A stretch of 64,000 nt of DNA, from contig NC_134160.1 in NCBI RefSeq assembly GCF_033958435.1, positions 14,929,001 through 14,993,000 on the forward strand, written 5' to 3'. Positions 31,426 to 43,215 of the stretch are shown one piece after another (positions within the stretch are counted from its first letter, which is position 1; each line of letters begins with the position of its first letter). The DNA is from Carettochelys insculpta (Eukaryota; Chordata; Testudines; Carettochelyidae). The position numbers were made by a program, and so were the translations under genes. The notes beneath the pieces were generated by a model. That model was not told where the DNA came from. It did not search any database and saw only the letters and a program-made list of their open reading frames with translations.

Positions 31426-33719
31426 AAGAAGACAGCAGCTTTCTAGGGAATAATTATTATTACTGAGCACTGGCATTTTACTCCCTGCAGTGGCTCCTTT
31501 TGTCCATTACACTGGAGCGGTCCTTTGAAGAAGCACAAATGCTGGCCTTTGGATGAGACATGACTCCTCGGTACCGCACCCATGATGAAGTTCAGGCTAA
31601 CTGCCACCTCACAATTCCCCAGGCACCACATCATCTGCTGCAGCCCAGCTCAGATGAACCACTGACTACCTGAACCAGTTAGTGCCCATTGTAGCTGGGG
31701 CAGCTAAGACCCCCTGCTAGCTTCTTGCTTGCTCCCCAACCCCTTTGATGAATAATGCAGAGTTCAGTCTCCCGTTACCTCAGCAATGAAAGGACACAGC
31801 GACACGGCTTTATGTTTTCAACAGCTTACCAGGATTTTGCCTCCCTTTTCTTTCTTTAGCCTCTTTTCTAAGGTTGCAGACTTGATATGAAAGGTGAGTT
31901 GCCTTGGCAACATCCCAGCATTCCTCTTGGACATAAATTACCTGTCAGTCTGAGCAAACGATGAAATGGATGAGACCACAGGGTTTCTGCTTCTGAGCAG
32001 CTTGTTTTGTCCTTCTCTGCAGTTGAATTAATCCACTTTGCATAAACCTTTTCATAAATAAATAAGATGCCATTCTTAATTAGGCAGCACATACAATTCA
32101 ATCAGCTAAACTTAACTAGAGGCAGATCTGTCCTTCTGAGGACAGTTCATGCTTATGTGGACTAGAAAATTACTCTAGATTTGCAGGGTACAAGGCGTTT
32201 CGCATGGGGTTGGTTCATCTGTGGGCAATAGCAGCTGAAGTTATTAGCAGTTACACTATCATCTTGAACCATAGCTCATGCTGAAGACTGAGCCAATGAC
32301 CTTGAGGTAACAGGGCTGAGTGGTATGGCTGAGACTAGACTCACCTCCCACATGATCAAGTGACGCTGTTGATGGTACATGAACCCCCTAGACAGGTCCC
32401 TGAGTCTTGCTTGAACCAGGCTCTCAGCCATTGGATGGAGAATGGCCTGTTTCCTTTCTCCGCTGATTCTCCTGGTGGAGGCCAGAGGGTTTGTATATGA
32501 GACCTACACCACCCAGAACCCATGCAAAGGGTGGCTTGTGCTATTAAGGACTGTGACTGCTGCACCTGTTAGACTCTTTGAAATAACAAAAGGAGTTGAA
32601 ATGTATTTGAGTCTCAAACAGTGTCAGTTCTGAGGGGGCTGAATGTGAGAGAGGGAGAGATGGGTTCTGCTTTGGGACACGCTCAGGTGGGTCACGTCCT
32701 CCAACGTGCCTGGAGGCTGTCCCATCCATAACACGGGGATCATAACGCTTAGCCACTGTAACAGGGTCAGCTGCCTTCTGTGTGCCGGCGGTGAGTGCAA
32801 ATAGAGCGTCTTCCACCCAGACTCAGAGGGGCTGAGCCACTCTGCCCTGAGGGCCTGTTCCTTCCTATCCTCTGAGCAGCTGGAGAAGCTGCAGGGCCTG
32901 CAATGATTTCTCCCTAGTCTTTGCTCCAGCTTCTGGCTGCAGACAGCCTCCTCCATCCCATCTGTGAATCAGGAGACCTCGACCACCTGCCAAGAGTTTT
33001 GTTATGATCAAACTGACCCTTTCACACTGCCAGGAAAGTGAAGGTGAGTGAAGGAGATTCCCCAGGCAAGCTGCAGTGTCCTAGACTTCTGTCTTGCCTG
33101 GCACATGCAGCCTTGCCCGGCTGGAGAGCTAGATTCTTGCTCAAGTTCCTTCCATCAGAAGTCACCCCAGGAGTCTGTTCCTTCCTTTTTTCCTGCTTTC
33201 CCTCTCTCTAATTGTAGCCCATCGGGGCGGGGGGTGAGCTAATCTTGTCACAGCTGACTCTCAGGCCCCCATTGCTTTTACAGAAGCCAACTTCCACTTT
33301 TGCAAAGCCGTGTCACAGCTAAAGAAACTACAAAGGCAAGTCGTGGACAGTAGGTGAAGCTGCTGCTTGGGGAGGCCAGCTCCCCAGCCTGTGGCTCTGC
33401 TTGTACTCCATCCCTGCTCCCCAAAGTCACCCCATCCCCATAATCCTACACCCTCTGCACTGACTCCCTTTTCTCCCCCTCATGACTTCTAGCCAAATTC
33501 CTGGACCCAAAAGTAGCAAATTAAATATGGGAAGAAAACCTTTTCTACAGTTTCTTTCTAAAGAAAATGGAGCATGTTTTCCACTGCACGCCAGATTGGG
33601 AAGACTGGACATGCAGAAGGTACTTAATCAAAAGCTTTAAATTTTGGACCAAAAAATGCCAGTCATGTGGTTTTTTATATACCCAGAAGTTTGTCAGAGA
33701 TTTATTCACCAAAACTTTG
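31426..33719. other. No gene recognised; 2.3 kb unassigned
   Basis: Several overlapping short frames on both strands, none with a domain. A MIR-like phrase ('acggggatcataacgcttag') occurs near 32735 but is too short to call. Confidence 0.35.
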
Positions 33720-33721
33720 TA

Positions 33722-34009
33722 CAGGTTGAACAAGAGAGTTTGCTGGACCCCAGAAGGTCAATATTGTCTAAGCAGCATTGCCAACACTTTCACTGGTTAC
33801 TGGGCTCTTAGAAAAAATTTAGGGTAAATTACTGTTACAGAACAGCACACAACACTGAGTGCCAGCACTGGCAGCTGTAAACAAACTTTACGGGACCATG
33901 GGAAACTTGGCCACACCCATGAAAAGTGGTCAACTGGCTAACAAAAATCATGCTGGATTATGAATTTTGCCAGATGAAAGAGTGCTGGACTACAGAGGTT
34001 CAGCCTGTG
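33722..34009. mobile_element. Possible pogo/Tigger-like element, decayed
   Basis: The left end 'tacaggttgaacaagagagt' and the complement of the right end 'caggctgaacctctgtagtc' share CAGGYTGAAC, typical of a turtle pogo-like element. A flanking TA is present on the left, TG on the right. The interior is non-coding. Confidence 0.45.
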
Positions 34010-34857
34010 ATAAGAGTAAGTCAGCTGTGCTACTGAAAACAACATTAAATATTATGGAACACAGGCTGCATCCCTTCTGTTTTACATTTTCTTCAGTAGT
34101 ATGTCTAAGCTGATTTCATGTTTTAAACTTATTGTTAAGCCTTCATAAAGGAATCATTCCATATTACTACATATTTAAACTCACTGACACAAAGACTGTA
34201 TTTTAAATTAACTGGTCTGAGCAGTTTAGTGTCTTAATAACAAAGTTCATTGTTTTTTCAAAAAAGGAGCACTGATTCATTTTGTGTGGTTTTTCATAAC
34301 ACAGGTTTATGAAATTTAACTATATGTTTGTGTTAAAATATGTTTCCAGGGATTTTAGGCACATCAAAGGACTTTATATACCACTCATGTAATGATTTTG
34401 GTGGATGGTTCTCTTAAAATTACTTCATCAAATCGTCAGAACTAAAAGGGAAAATAATTTGTCCACGTATCTGGGAGAAAAGAAATGTCCCTTTAAGGGG
34501 CGAAAGGAGAGTAGGAGTGGATAAGAAGACCTTAGAAGTAAGTTTTTGTCCTAGAGTAATAAAAATTAAAATATGTATTTTAGATCAGGGTGGTCTTTTG
34601 AAGCACGTGTTTTAAAAACTATATGTCTGAAGAACCACACATTGAAGGCTAAAGCTGAACACCCAGATTGTTCATCTAAATATCTATGCAAGGATTTTCA
34701 AAGATGTGTCTTCATAATCTTCAACCACAACCCGATGAAATGGTTAAAGCAAATTTTAAACTAAGGTCCTGCAGACATAGTAATGCACAGTTCTTTTGTC
34801 AATTAATAGGGCTGGCACATGCCTGTTAAATAGCTTCATTACCATTTAATGGCTTTT
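34010..34857. other. No gene recognised; AT-rich
   Basis: AT-rich segment with no terminal repeats or coding domains identified. Confidence 0.35.
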
Positions 34858-34870
34858 TTACAGGTTCAAT

Positions 34871-35006
34871 CAAAACAAAAAAACAGTCCAGTAGCACTTT
34901 AAAGATGAAAAAAACAAAATTACTTCGTTAATCTTTAAAGTGCTACTAGACCGCTTTTTTGTTTTGATAGTATATAAACTAACACAGCTATCTCTCTGTT
35001 ACTATC
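34871..35006. mobile_element. Palindromic hairpin retroelement, perfect 13-bp target duplication
   Basis: The left arm (34871-34925) is the complement of the right arm ('taatctttaaagtgctacta', 34929-34948, with its T-rich continuation), and the tail ends 'atataaactaacacagctat'. It is flanked by identical TTACAGGTTCAAT (34858-34870 and 35007-35019). The hammerhead-like core is absent because this copy is shorter at the centre, which shows that the palindrome itself is not made by that core. Confidence 0.8.
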
Positions 35007-35019
35007 TTACAGGTTCAAT

Positions 35020-35299
35020 GTTATGCTAATTTGTCTGGCAAGCTAGAAGGCTTTTCACTTTTAAGTTAACAGATCCACTTTGGAGGAAGAGTCACCAGTC
35101 TGTACTCATGAAATCATGTCACAAGGGTTAGTAAGGCAGCCCCTGGCTTTTGAACACCTGTGTCTAAGTGGAATTTAGTACAACAGTTTGATGTTCATCC
35201 ACAAAGTATTAAGGCTCAGAACTTCACTTGAAATTCCACCTTTGAAGACCATGGCCATAGGTCAGAAAATGGTGCTCTAGTTACTAGATGTCATGAATA
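35020..35299. other. No gene recognised
   Basis: Unassigned spacer between two copies of the hairpin element family. Confidence 0.3.
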
Positions 35300-35449
35300 G
35301 TTTCAGAGGGATAGCAGTGTGAGTCTGTAGCTTCACAAAAAAACAAAAACAAAAACAACATAAAAAAACAAGCAGTCCTGTAGCATGTTAAAGACTAACA
35401 TTTATTTATTCGTGATGACCTTTCGTGGGTGAAACTGATGCATCAAGTC
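35300..35449 (-). mobile_element. Hairpin retroelement, single antisense copy
   Basis: Complement reads 'catcagtttcacccacgaaa', then 'tgttagtctttaacatgcta' and 'caggactgcttg', an A- and T-rich stretch, then 'acagactcacactgctat'-like end. The 3' half of the hairpin with GAAA is present (CCCACGAAA), but the 5' strand of the stem is deleted. Confidence 0.65.
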
Positions 35450-37871
35450 TTTAGCTTAGGAGAACTTGACCTGTTATTTTGCTTCCTTAATGACCTATGA
35501 TGAGGGATGCTTACCTCTTGAACCCTTCCAGTGAAGGCACTGCAGTCCTCCCCATGCCAGTCAGCCATGGTGAGCATTCAGTGATCTGGCCCTCCAGCCA
35601 ATTCAAAAATCAAAATGCACCTTTTCTGATGTAGAAAAGAAAAAATAAACAAACAGCTTCTTTGCCCTTGCTAAGGTCTTCAGCCCTATTGGGTGCCCTT
35701 TAAAGTTAGCCTGCCTTGGGGCTCTCAGCTAACCCCTGAAAAGGGGACAGAAGTTACCTCATGCTAGCAGGGAGAAGCCAGGCCTACCCACTCTTCTGGG
35801 TTCTAGTCCAGGGACATGTACACAGCTGCTATGCATTGCTGTGTCTCAGTTCATGGCCCTTGCTGTCCTGGGTCTCATGCTACCAGACCTCTTAGATCCA
35901 CCCTTAGCTCAGGGTAAGGTCGTCGGTACTCTGTCACCTGCAAACATAGCTAAACCAGTGCACCTAGAACCTAATTCTGGCTATTCCTTAAGCTTGCGTA
36001 GCTACAGAGAAGCCCAGAGCCTCCTGCCCCTCTGGTCCCAGCCATGGTCTGGGAACTGCTCTGCGAATGCCGTGCAGTGCCTTGATCTGAGCTCTAATTG
36101 GCTGCTTCAATGAAGCCACTCTAGGAGGCTGCTCTGTCTCTGCAATGCATATGGTAGGAGCCCTAGGCCTCCTGAACCTAATGTGCATCCCACTGGAGGG
36201 AAAGAGCCCTATTCACACTCTCCTCTTTTAATGCACTGTCACTTGCCCCCTATGTGTCACACTTGTCTCTGGAGGCTATGGAATAGAAGCCATCTATGCA
36301 GGGCGGTTTGCCTCTCCTAGGGCCCCACCACCAGGCCTATGCTCTGCACTAAGCTTGAAGTACTGACCTGGAGTCTGAGACAAAACCGCAGAGCAGGGGA
36401 TCCAAACCCCAAACTCCGATGCTCCAGACTTTGCAAATGTGTGGCCATGGGTTTTGCAGCTCTGCACGACCCTTCTGTTTATTTGCCTTGCAAGTGCTGC
36501 AGCCAGGAAGGGACATTTGCATCTTTGCTACAGCCGCGTAAACTTCTGGTGACAGTACTGGCTGAGTGGTGCTGTCATAAAGAAGGGCTTTTGAGTGAGC
36601 TCTGGAAGACCCACATCCCTCTGGAGGAGCTGGAGCAGGGAGCGTGCTTGTGCTGCATGGCATGTATACTGGACAGGTGAGAAAGGACAAGATGATGCAA
36701 ATGAAGTGGGTGCAGTGGAATGCGTCATCGACTTGTGCTCAGCGAGAAGGGTTTAATGCTCAGCATGGGCACAGGCTGAACTTCTTAGTCAGTACAGAAT
36801 TCAGGAGCCTTAATGCAACCACAGCACACTTGTGTGTTCCAGCATCAATGACAGCACATCAGCATGCCTCGAGGGCCGTGCACGCCTGTGCCATTCCTGC
36901 AGAGGGAATTCCATATTAAATACTGCTCAAGCTGAGATCTGGAGCTGCTTCCATCTGCCCAGCACCAGCTGGAGATCCATCCCAACAGGTCCAGCTTCAA
37001 CATGCCATAAACGCTCCTCTGTCCACACACACAGCACAACCTTGTTTCGAGTGCACCGTCCCATTTCCAAGGGTAAACATGGGCTCCCGTTCGTATAACC
37101 TATGTGTTCATCCAAGCTAGACTAGACATAGGCCCAACTCATGGACAGGCTAGGAGCCAGAAAAACCCACAGCTTCTGTCAGTCTCCAGCACAGAGAAGA
37201 AAACTTGGGACTTGGCCAGAGGCTGCTGGGCACAAAGACCCAATGCAAGGAACCAAGAAACAGGACCATGTCTCCCTCTGTTGTGTGGCTGCTGGGACCA
37301 GCTTATCACCCTGTGAGCCATTGCAACAATGTGGAGTCATTAGAACACACGTATAACATGGGTATGCCACAGACCTCCCAATAATGATCCCTCTTCTGGG
37401 AGCTCATGCAGAGGAATGCAGAGCCACTTACATGGCAGAATACCTCCCTGGGAAGAGAAAGGCCTTACACTGCTGTAGCACGTATACCCCCTCAAGTCTG
37501 GAATGTTTGAAACCATATCTGAAATCTGTGGCTTCTGCCCATCCTGATTTTAAGATGGGATTAATAAAAACCTAACAGGTTAAGGCAGGTGAGTCTCACT
37601 AAAATTCACTGTGAGTCGGGTGTTTGACTCCTTTGGAAAACACATCTGAGATCCACAGCAAAGTCCTCTGGCTGCTGAATTTGAGGTGTCAAAATCATTT
37701 CCCTGGTTTTCAGTAGTGCTGTGAGAGGGGAAAGTTGTGGGGAGTGATTTAAATCCCAAAGAATTTAAACCCACATATGTCTCCTATTTTTTAATCAATT
37801 AGCACTGAATTTCTTTTTTAAAAGACTTTCACCCTCAAAAGACACAATTCCTTTAATACACCTACCTCTCT
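35450..37871. other. No gene recognised; 2.4 kb unassigned
   Basis: Many short frames (up to 113 codons, at 36339-36680 and its antisense 36349-36690) with no domain. Overlapping frames on both strands of similar length suggest chance openness. No repeat ends were seen. Confidence 0.35.
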
Positions 37872-38305
37872 GGCTACGTCTACACTAGCCTCTTCCTTTC
37901 AGAAGGGGCGTGGTAAAGAACCACACTGGCAGATGCTAATGTGGCACTGCCATGAATATGCAGTGTCTCACTAGCATAAAGCCAGCTGCACGCAGTTCAA
38001 AAGTGCCACTTTCAAACTGTGCGTTGCACGTGTAGATGGGCCCTTTTGAAATGATCCCCTGGAGTTCGAAAGCCACTTCTTCCTATTTGGTTGTAGTAAG
38101 AAGGGGCTTTTGAAATCTGGGGGTCCTTTCGAAAGATCCTGTCTTCATGGGCAGCATGCAATTCGAAAGCAGCACTTTTGAACCACGCATGGCCAACATT
38201 ATGCTAATAAGGCACTGCATATTCATGATAGTGCATCGTTAGCATCTGCCAATGTGGCTTGTTACCATGCCTCTTTTGAAAGGGAGGGGCTAGTGTAGAC
38301 AGCAT
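37872..38305. mobile_element. Palindromic Harbinger-group MITE, about 434 bp
   Basis: Left end 'ggctacgtctacactagcct', right end 'gaggggctagtgtagaca'. The arms repeat 'gcagatgctaatgtggcact' and 'cagttcaaaagtgccacttt' in reverse complement, meeting near 38090. Same family as 24935-25236 but about 130 bp longer. No coding frame. Confidence 0.8.
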
Positions 38306-39969
38306 CTATGTCTAGCTCCACAGGAAAAAGGCTGCAGCAGTTGGCATCGGAGTCAAGCCACTAAAGCTGTGTTAATTTCAGAGTAAAGTATTTGGCAACA
38401 AAAGCTGAATAAATAACAAACTGAAATAGGAACAGCCCAAGCGTGAGACACAGCCGCTCTGGAAGGGCTGTTTATAGCTCAGACCACCTGTATCATATCT
38501 GACTTGTACATCCCATACTGATGGGGGCACAAAGGAGAGGACATATGACCATCCAATGTGTCTCCTTTGCCCACTGACTCTCCTACTCTGTGACAGCCCA
38601 GGACCACCACACTCGCCCTGCCCCAGCCCATGTTACTGACGGGGTCCTTGCATCTCTGTTTCCATTAACAGCTCTCCCTGGACTCCCTGCCTGGGCTTGG
38701 CTGCTGGGGACAGGGGTGGTGTGAGCTGGAGCCCTCTCTTCCCCCAGCCTGTCACTGGGGCTATTCATGCGCTGAAGTCTTTCACTAGATCTGGTCAGAG
38801 GACTCAGCAACCAGTAGGTCAGACTTTTGGAGAGCATCCACCACTCCCTTCCTCCTTCTTGCCAAGCCCCTGGCAGGAGCAGGCACAAACTGGGAACAAC
38901 AAGGAGACCCAGACACACAAGCCAGACCGTGTGCATTTCCCCTCCCCCGCCCCAGGAAATGAGTTCACACAGCTGAGTTAGGGCTGATTATTCTCAGTGC
39001 TGCACTTGTCCAAGGCGCTCTCAGGACTCTGCAAAAACAATCACTTGCATTTTGGAGCTGGAGAGACTATTTATAGAAAACCATTAAATCAAATCCAAGT
39101 GTCTTACTTTCCCTCCTGTCCATTGTTCATTGCATTTCATTTATTCTTGAAAACATTCCCCACCTGGGCCTTGGGCCATTATCCTGCTGGGCCCTGATCA
39201 CATTCATTCTGGTTTAGCTATGTCTGGTAACTAGGTTAAATCTAAAGTAGGACTAATCAGGCTAAATATAATGCTGTTCCGAACCCTGGCTCAGGTGAGC
39301 GTTACTGTTCACGTCACTAGTAACGGTCACGTGCCACAGAAACCTGGCAAACAACAGGGGGCTTAAAGGTAATTGAATGAGATTTTTACTTTTCCTCGAG
39401 CTCAGCAGTCACAATACATGAATCTGTATTTGCTCACAGATGTATCAGGCAACCACCTGAGCCTTCTGCAGATTCAGTGCTAAATGTTGCAATGATCTCG
39501 GATTATGTGCAAATATTAGAGATGGGATTTAGCTGCACAGTTCAGATCTGGATCTAACTCTTCCCTGACTCTGGTGGGAGAAAGGTATTCTAAAGTGAAG
39601 GTTTGGATTCAAGGCATCCCCCATGAAACACTCAGCAAGCTGTGCAGTAGTGAGGATGGAAAATTCCACCTTGGTTCAAGAGAGGATCTTTTCATACCCA
39701 GGGGAAAGGCCTGTGACGAACCCTTCCACCACCACACTGACTGCTGAGAAGCAGAAGGCTTTAGTGTTAGCCGATAATTATAGCCCCTGCAGGCTAGAGA
39801 CCCTATTGCACTGGAGGAAGATGTGTAAATACAGCAAAAGAGACAACTCAGCTGCAGGGGGCTACAGTTAATAGCTTCTGCCGTGAGGGGCTCTCTTCAG
39901 AGATTTAAAAGCCAAAAAAAATTAGTAATATGTGGACTTGTCTTTATTTGCCCAGAGTTCAACACTCCA
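38306..39969. other. No gene recognised; 1.7 kb unassigned
   Basis: Two overlapping frames on opposite strands (38583-38936 and 38697-38981) contain no domain I know. No repeat ends seen. Confidence 0.35.
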
Positions 39970-40231
39970 GAGATCGATTTCCTGGGTTCTGTTTAACAGC
40001 TCTAGTAAAGAACCCCTACATTGACCTCTGGTAGTGCCCTCCTCATCCCCGGTACTCCATCGCATGACAAGGAGTAAGGGTAGTTCATGCGAGAGTTTCT
40101 CCTGTAGACCTCCCACAGAGGGGATGCTATAGAAATTTGAGCTAAAGTACATCAACTTCAGCTGTTGTAGTCTCGTAGCTGGAGTTGCCTATCTCAGATC
40201 AACTTTCTCTGGTAGTGTAGTCGTGGTCTCA
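39970..40231. mobile_element. TIR element ('ggtagtgtagtcgtgg' end), left end lost
   Basis: The right part 'gtacatcaacttcagctgtt', 'gtagctggagttgcctatct' and 'tcaactttctctggtagtgt' matches a turtle MITE family also represented at 10565-10823. The left TIR is missing or worn away. The internal 'gtacatcaacttcagctgtt' / 'gtagctggagttg' pair is an imperfect hairpin. Confidence 0.55.
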
Positions 40232-40499
40232 GTTATAATAAACAATCATCTGTATTGTATTAGGATCTAGGAGCCTGGGCCATGGACCAGAATCCTGTTG
40301 TGCTAGACATGGTACAAACACTGAACAGTGATCACCTAGTCCGACTCACTGCTGAACACAGGCCACAGAACTATCAGAGGGCTTGATTCAAAGCTCACTG
40401 AAGTCTGTGGAAAGATTCCTGTATCTCAGTAGGCTTTGGTCCTAATGGGTACAGGAAAGAGGGATATCATATAAACTATTGATGACTGGCATAGTTTGA

Positions 40500-40625
40500 A
40501 TTGGCACATAGTTCCCACAGAATGGGAAACTGAGGCATGGTGTGATTAACTGACTTGTCCAAAGTCACTCAGTGAGGCAGTGTTAAAGTCAGGTGGAGAA
40601 TCCACATGTCCTAATTCCCTCACCT
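40500..40625 (-). repeat. MIR-type SINE remnant
   Basis: 'aatgggaaactgaggcatgg', 'actgacttgtccaaagtcac' and 'gaatccacatgtcctaattc' follow the inverted MIR core in order. Confidence 0.65.
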
Positions 40626-40662
40626 GTGCCTTTTACACCAGACATTAACCCATTTATACACA

Positions 40663-40858
40663 GGGAGATACATATCTCATAGAGCTGGAAGGGACCTCAG
40701 GAGGTCATTGAGTCCAGTCCCCTGCCCTCTTGGAAGGACCAAGCACCATACTGTTAAAAAAAATGTTTGCCCCAGATCCCCAAATGGCCCCTCTAGGGTT
40801 GAGCGCACAACCCTGGGTTTGGCAGGCCAATATTCAGAACACTGGACTACCCCTCCCA
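40663..40858 (-). repeat. Turtle tRNA-derived SINE, antisense, near full length
   Basis: Tail end 'agctggaagggacctcagga' and 'cattgagtccagtcccctgc', body 'ccagatccccaaatggcccc', then the complemented head 'gcacaaccctgggtttggca' and 'cactggactacccctccc'. Confidence 0.9.
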
Positions 40859-40934
40859 ACTCCACAGTGCCTTAATTCTCCTGCCTCAGGAAGAGAGGAT
40901 GGAGTGAAAGTTATGATGTTCTGCTTGGACTGCA

Positions 40935-41055
40935 AAGAGTTTGGGGCAGATTCTGTTTTTTTATTCTGTGTTTGTACAGCACCAAGCACAAGAGAGGTTC
41001 CAGTCAATATCAAGGGCTGCTAGGCACTATCACAACATAAAATAATTATAATGAC
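40935..41055 (+). repeat. Ancient L2/MIR-type 3' end remnant
   Basis: 'tctgtgtttgtacagcacca', 'agcacaagagaggttccagt' and 'ggctgctaggcactatcaca' match the same repeat tail as at 31290-31425. Confidence 0.6.
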
Positions 41056-41754
41056 ACCATATCAAGCCCTTTTATGTCATTGGCTTTAAGAGCACTACTG
41101 TTGTTTACTCTTGACCAGCTAATCGGAGAAGAACTGCCTGTGTTGATTGCAAATGGCTGTACACTTCTGAGGCCTTTTGAACAGTTTTAAAGACCCAGCC
41201 AAATTACAGCCAGGTAGACCATTTATCCTTTGTTTTTTGTTTTTTTTTTAAATGAGACTCTAATTGATCACTGCAAAAACTTCTCTAAAAAAGAAACAGC
41301 TGTGCATGGGGTTGATCTAAATCCTGCTAACCAAATCTCTCTATAACATGATCTATTTCTGTCTCTGCTTTCCTAACAACAAAACACATTCTTTAAGCTA
41401 TTTGTAAGCAAGTTCCTCTCTGCTTCCTCAGCAAATGAACAAATCAGGAGAATGTGGCTGGAGACGTGCATTACTGCTCTGTCTTTGGCAGCAAAGGAAG
41501 CCGTGTCAGACAGCACAGGTGTTCCACCATTGCAGAGGGGCACCTGGTGCCATGCTGGGAATGATCCATAAGTGCTTGGCAGATGTAGCACCAGCGCCTG
41601 ACATTCGCAGTTCTCACCAGCATGGTCTCTAGTGGTTTGTTCCCGACCTGGGAAGGTGCTGAGTGCTCTCGGTGTTCTCTGAAATTAGCAAGAAGCGCCC
41701 CCACTTCCCAGCACCTTGCCAGGGGTGCTCACTGCACAGTGATGTGCAGGACAG
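41056..41754. other. No gene recognised
   Basis: Unassigned; includes a T-run near 41232. Overlapping short frames without motifs. Confidence 0.35.
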
Positions 41755-41764
41755 GACCCAATCA

Positions 41765-42008
41765 AAACAAAGCAGCAGAAATGTAGCACTTTGAAGGCTA
41801 ACATAATAATTTATTTGGTGACGAGCTTTCACAGGACAGAACCACTTCATCCAATCAATGTGATGTATATGTTTACATGCGAATGATCAAATGCCCCACA
41901 AAAGCTCACCACTGACTAAATCATTTTGTTAGTCTTTCAAGTGCTACATTTCTGCTGCTTTGTTTTGTTAGAATACAGACTAACACAGCCACCTCTCTGT
42001 TACTATAA
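41765..42008. mobile_element. Palindromic hairpin retroelement, 10-bp target duplication
   Basis: The left arm is the complement of the family ('agcagaaatgtagcactttg') and the right arm is sense ('tgttagtctttcaagtgcta', then 'acagactaacacagccacct'). The arms are separated by about 30 unpaired bases near 41865. Flanks GACCCAATCA (41755-41764) and GGCCCAATCA (42009-42018) differ by one base. The hammerhead-like core in the left arm has its CTGATGA box altered. Confidence 0.75.
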
Positions 42009-42069
42009 GGCCCAATCAGTTCATTAACTGCAGACAATGAGCCAATAGGTTCCAACACTTTAATCCTGG

Positions 42070-42335
42070 TTTAGAGTTTGTCTACACTGAGAAATTAATT
42101 TGAGCTCTAAGATAATATGTCTGTGGCTGCATGGTGAGAATTTTTGTAGTGATGCAGGAGTTCACATTTATTACTATGTTGATAGAATTTAATTATGGAA
42201 CATGCCGCCAGTTGGGGGACTCTGCCCTGCTTCGACAGTCTGCCCAGAGGTAGACATCACGGCCATGAACACCAGGGTAGTTCACTGTAGAAACAAGCCC
42301 TTGGTCTACATAGAGATTTTAGCCATCAGTGTCAA
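42070..42335. mobile_element. Possible worn MITE
   Basis: 'gtttgtctacactgagaaat' at the left and 'ggtctacatagagattttag' at the right loosely resemble the TIR style of the window. The ends do not pair well, so this is tentative. Confidence 0.25.
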
Positions 42336-43129
42336 TGCTGTAGTGCAGACCCCCAGTGAAGACAAAGTGTAGAGCTGTGCAAAGCAGCATGATAAGGTAT
42401 ATTGGCAGCTGACTCCCAGAGCAGACAGTGTGTGCAAAACAGCTCCTGTTTAGCTCCAACTAGACAACTCCAACATGGCTCTCTGTATGTCTGCCCGACG
42501 GCTGTGTCAGCTCCATGCAGGGGCCATGGAAGGGAATACCACTCCTCTGACCATGGCTCCCACACTGGAACTGCCCCAGAACTGCTGCTGCAAGGGGACA
42601 GATGCTCTTTCTGTGGCCACCACCCAGACTAACCTGGACCTGCCCTGGCTGGAGAACAGGCACCTTTCCCCCAGCTTTGCCCACTGGAGCTGCAAGGGCT
42701 GTAGAGAGATGCCTTTCGCCAGGCACCAAGCTACTGCGGTAAATGAGGGCTGGCGGTTGTTCTCTCTCCCTGAGGCAATCTGTACAGTGACCCTGTCATC
42801 CCCAATCTAATGCCAGAGCCTGAACACCCAGGCTAAGCCCTTGCACCCAACCCTCTGTCCCAGCCCTGAGCCCCTTGTCTCCAGCCCCTCCCCAGATCTA
42901 CACTCCCAGCCAGAGCCATCTCAGACCTGCACTCCAACCCTCTGATCCGGCCCTGAACGCCCCCCCCCACACACTCAGAGTCCCTCAGCCTCACTGCCGC
43001 CATGATAATTTTCTTATGCTTCATAAATCTCCTCCACACCATTGCATAAAGCAAAACATTCCAGTCAGGGGAGGGAAATACAGAGGGAACAATTCTGAAA
43101 TGGCCTCCAGCACATTTACTCTGTTCACT
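42336..43129. other. No gene recognised
   Basis: C-rich around 42810-42970. Frames of 111 codons (42475-42810) and 152 codons (antisense 42833-43291) lack domains, and the latter runs into a MIR remnant. Confidence 0.35.
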
Positions 43130-43215
43130 CTCTTGTGAGATGAAGGTGAAGTCCTGTGAAAAACTGAGATGCTGAACAACTTGCCCAAGGTCACACAGTG
43201 TCTGTCTCACCAGGT
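43130..43215 (-). repeat. MIR-type SINE remnant, short
   Basis: 'gaaaaactgagatgctgaac' and 'acttgcccaaggtcacacag' are the conserved inverted MIR core. Confidence 0.6.
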
